Source: Ignavibacteria bacterium (GTDB taxonomy: Bacteria; Bacteroidota; Ignavibacteria; Tepidaquicellales; Tepidaquicellaceae). From it: DNA of 64,000 bases. Below the pieces are notes generated by a model, which was not told the DNA's origin, did not search any database, and was given only the letters and a program-made list of their open reading frames with translations. The first letter of the stretch is position 1; every line of letters begins with the position of its first letter. Location of the stretch: assembly GCA_019694675.1 (NCBI GenBank), contig JAIBBK010000015.1, positions 23,582 to 87,581 on the forward strand. The letters run 5' to 3'. Position numbers and translations under genes: made by a program. Of the stretch, positions 62,817 through 64,000 are shown in pieces.

Positions 62817-63230
62817 ATGAAGAAAATTTTCGTTCTTGGTTTGTTTGCGCTTATCTTCGGTTTCATGACGGAAGCAAAGGCTCAAAGATATCCCGTACTC
62901 TATTTCTGCGAGAGTTATGGCAGCGAAGGCGAAACGGGAGTGAGCGACAGATTCACCACCGGCTATCTTACCGTAATGGTAAAGGCAGACGATGCCATCG
63001 GGCTGAGAGACTGTTCAATTCAGCTTGACAAATACAATCTCAGCAGCGGCACTTTCTCTTTTTACAAGAAGTTCAAGTATTCGGTTGAGCCGGATATGAA
63101 GTACATATTCTTTGCAAGGAATGATGAGAGCGATCTGAGTTTTGACACGCCGGGGATCTACAGGGTCTTTCTTCTGGATCATAATGACAGAACGGTTGCA
63201 AGCGCTTTGGTTGAGATAATTTCAAAATAA
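62817..63230 (+). CDS. Small secreted protein, paralog 2 of a tandem family
   Basis: A 137-residue protein with a Sec signal ending near AKAQ and the same domain as its neighbours (LYFCESYGSEGETGVSDRF, GYLTVMVKADDAIGLRDCS, PGIYRVFLLDHNDRTVASAL). It has no lipobox, but a Cys pair could form a disulfide. A strong AGGAG precedes the ATG. It is probably cotranscribed with genes on either side. Confidence 0.7.
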   Translation: MKKIFVLGLFALIFGFMTEAKAQRYPVLYFCESYGSEGETGVSDRFTTGYLTVMVKADDAIGLRDCSIQLDKYNLSSGTFSFYKKFKYSVEPDMKYIFFARNDESDLSFDTPGIYRVFLLDHNDRTVASALVEIISK

Positions 63231-63243
63231 TTTAACAACGGAA

Positions 63244-63651
63244 ATGAAATCGAAAATTTTTGCAGCGCTTTTTTGCGCCGCACTTCTGGCAGGATTTGCA
63301 TCGGCATCCAGTGCTCAGACAATGTACTTCTGTGAAGGCGTCAGCAATGACGGCGACCCGATAACCCCAAGCACGGTCTTCAATATAAGTCCCAGCGGAG
63401 GGTATCTGAAGGTTCTTGTCAAGCTTCCTTATTCACTCAGATCTTCGCAGGTTATGTATGATGTGTATCAGGTTGATCCCGAGGGCAACGAAACATTTGA
63501 CAATACGATCTACCAGGATACAGAGTCAAGCTGGGACTGGTTCTGGAAGGAAATTACTTTTTACAAGACCGGAAGATATAATGTCTACGTCTATGACCGG
63601 GACAGAAATTTCCTGACATCAGGCCAAGTAGTGATTCAGTATAAGGACTAA
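63244..63651 (+). CDS. Small secreted protein, paralog 3 of a tandem family
   Basis: A 135-residue protein with a signal peptide ending near SSAQ and the shared domain (MYFCEGVSNDGDPITPSTVF, GGYLKVLVKLPYSLRSSQV, KTGRYNVYVYDRDRNFL, then a short strand). A single Cys remains. It lies 13 nt after paralog 2 and is followed by a hairpin terminator. Function unknown. Confidence 0.7.
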   Translation: MKSKIFAALFCAALLAGFASASSAQTMYFCEGVSNDGDPITPSTVFNISPSGGYLKVLVKLPYSLRSSQVMYDVYQVDPEGNETFDNTIYQDTESSWDWFWKEITFYKTGRYNVYVYDRDRNFLTSGQVVIQYKD

Positions 63652-63670
63652 CCAAAGCTAAAGGCGATTC

Positions 63671-63717
63671 GAAGGAAGGTTGTTTCATTGTCAGAAATGG
63701 CCTTCCTTTCTTCTTTC
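63671..63717 (+). terminator. Terminator after the small exported genes
   Basis: AAGGAAGG pairs with CCTTCCTT, with a further short inner helix (TTTC/GAAA), followed by the T-rich CTTCTTTCC. It separates the family from the flippase gene. Confidence 0.65.
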
Positions 63718-63719
63718 CT

Positions 63720-64000
63720 ATGATAGATAAATTAAGAAGCCTTTCCAAAGACACTCTTATCTACGGTGTCAATACAATAGTCGGAAGGTTTCTTAACTTT
63801 CTGCTCGTACCTTACTACACCAATAAGTTCCTTCCAGAAGAATACGGTGTAATAGCCCTGATATATTCCTACATAGCGCTGTTCAATGTATTCTTCTCTC
63901 TCGGACTTGAATCAGGATACATGAGGTTTGCCTCACTTAAAGAAACAGGAACCGAGAAAGAGAACTTCTCCAATCCGTACACAGTCAACGCAGTCAATTC
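63720..64000 (+). CDS. Polysaccharide biosynthesis / O-antigen flippase-like membrane protein (3' partial)
   Basis: The first 93 codons of a MOP-superfamily exporter, cut by the window end. The start SKDTLIYGVNTIVGRFLNF and the LVPYYTNKFLPEEYGVIAL segment are typical of Wzx-like flippases, with the first two helices and the intervening loop visible. It would move lipid-linked oligosaccharides across the inner membrane. Neighbouring surface-polysaccharide genes would be expected downstream but are out of view. Confidence 0.85.
   Translation, partial: MIDKLRSLSKDTLIYGVNTIVGRFLNFLLVPYYTNKFLPEEYGVIALIYSYIALFNVFFSLGLESGYMRFASLKETGTEKENFSNPYTVNAVN

Noticed and set aside
1..64000. CRISPR arrays, tRNA/rRNA genes, insertion sequences, prophage or integrase genes
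   Set aside because: No regular repeat array, cloverleaf, transposase or integrase was seen on either strand; the gaps are too short for most of these.

Overview
The window reads as a chromosomal stretch of a Bacteroidota-superphylum bacterium, most likely an Ignavibacteria/Chlorobiota relative. Four things point there: type IX secretion genes (porU, porV), cargo with C-terminal type IX sorting domains, dockerin-like secreted proteins, and promoters of the Bacteroidota type (TTG, 20 nt, then TAnnTTTG or TATTTTG). Taxonomy is inferred from gene content only. The DNA is tightly packed, with genes on both strands, and I saw no tRNA, rRNA, CRISPR array, insertion sequence or prophage.

Region 1 (1-12.0 kb): a cbb3 oxidase locus. 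Copper ATPase ccoI and ccoS are followed by an SQR-like flavoprotein and a Cys/Met-metabolism PLP enzyme. Then come fused ccoN-ccoO, a 58-residue ccoQ, mono-heme ccoP, ccoG, ccoH, a TauE/SafE-type membrane protein, an FNR-like regulator and a lone cNMP-binding domain. Region 2 (12.0-20.1 kb): YpdA-type reductase and pyruvate kinase (minus strand), then an SDR, a peptide-ABC binding lipoprotein, an NlpC/P60 lipoprotein and two Dpp-type permeases without ATPases. Region 3 (20.2-26.9 kb): DUF6265, a MarR-YceI pair with a palindromic operator, a PIG-L deacetylase, an NmrA-like protein, and a YcaQ/CrtI/MerR minus-strand group. Region 4 (27.0-31.6 kb): an amidohydrolase-like lipoprotein without its metal ligands, prmC, dtd, a DUF2520 protein and a beta-barrel protein.

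Region 5 (31.6-41.4 kb, minus strand): the type IX secretion block porU-porV, a large secreted protein with a dead M6-peptidase domain, a propeller-like part and a sorting domain, then a glycosyltransferase. A promoter upstream of porU is followed by a two-hairpin RNA ending in an intrinsic terminator, which suggests a small RNA or attenuated leader. Region 6 (41.4-50.2 kb, minus strand): rnc, fabF, acpP, purL, an EI24/CysZ membrane protein, metK and a membrane Fe-S oxidoreductase. Region 7 (50.3-64.0 kb): a type IX cargo protein, miaA, two large secreted proteins sharing a C-terminal module, a transketolase C-terminal half, HtrA, bactofilin, a GlcD-like oxidase, a thioesterase, nadC, three tandem paralogous small secreted proteins and the start of a polysaccharide flippase.

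The best candidates for undescribed biology are: the porU leader RNA; the pseudopeptidase encoded beside porU/porV; the shared HRNS-ETWS/calcium-loop C-terminal module; the triplicated small exported family; and several enzyme-like proteins that have lost catalytic residues. Two housekeeping genes (pyruvate kinase, prmC) appear to start at ATT or CTG rather than ATG/GTG/TTG.
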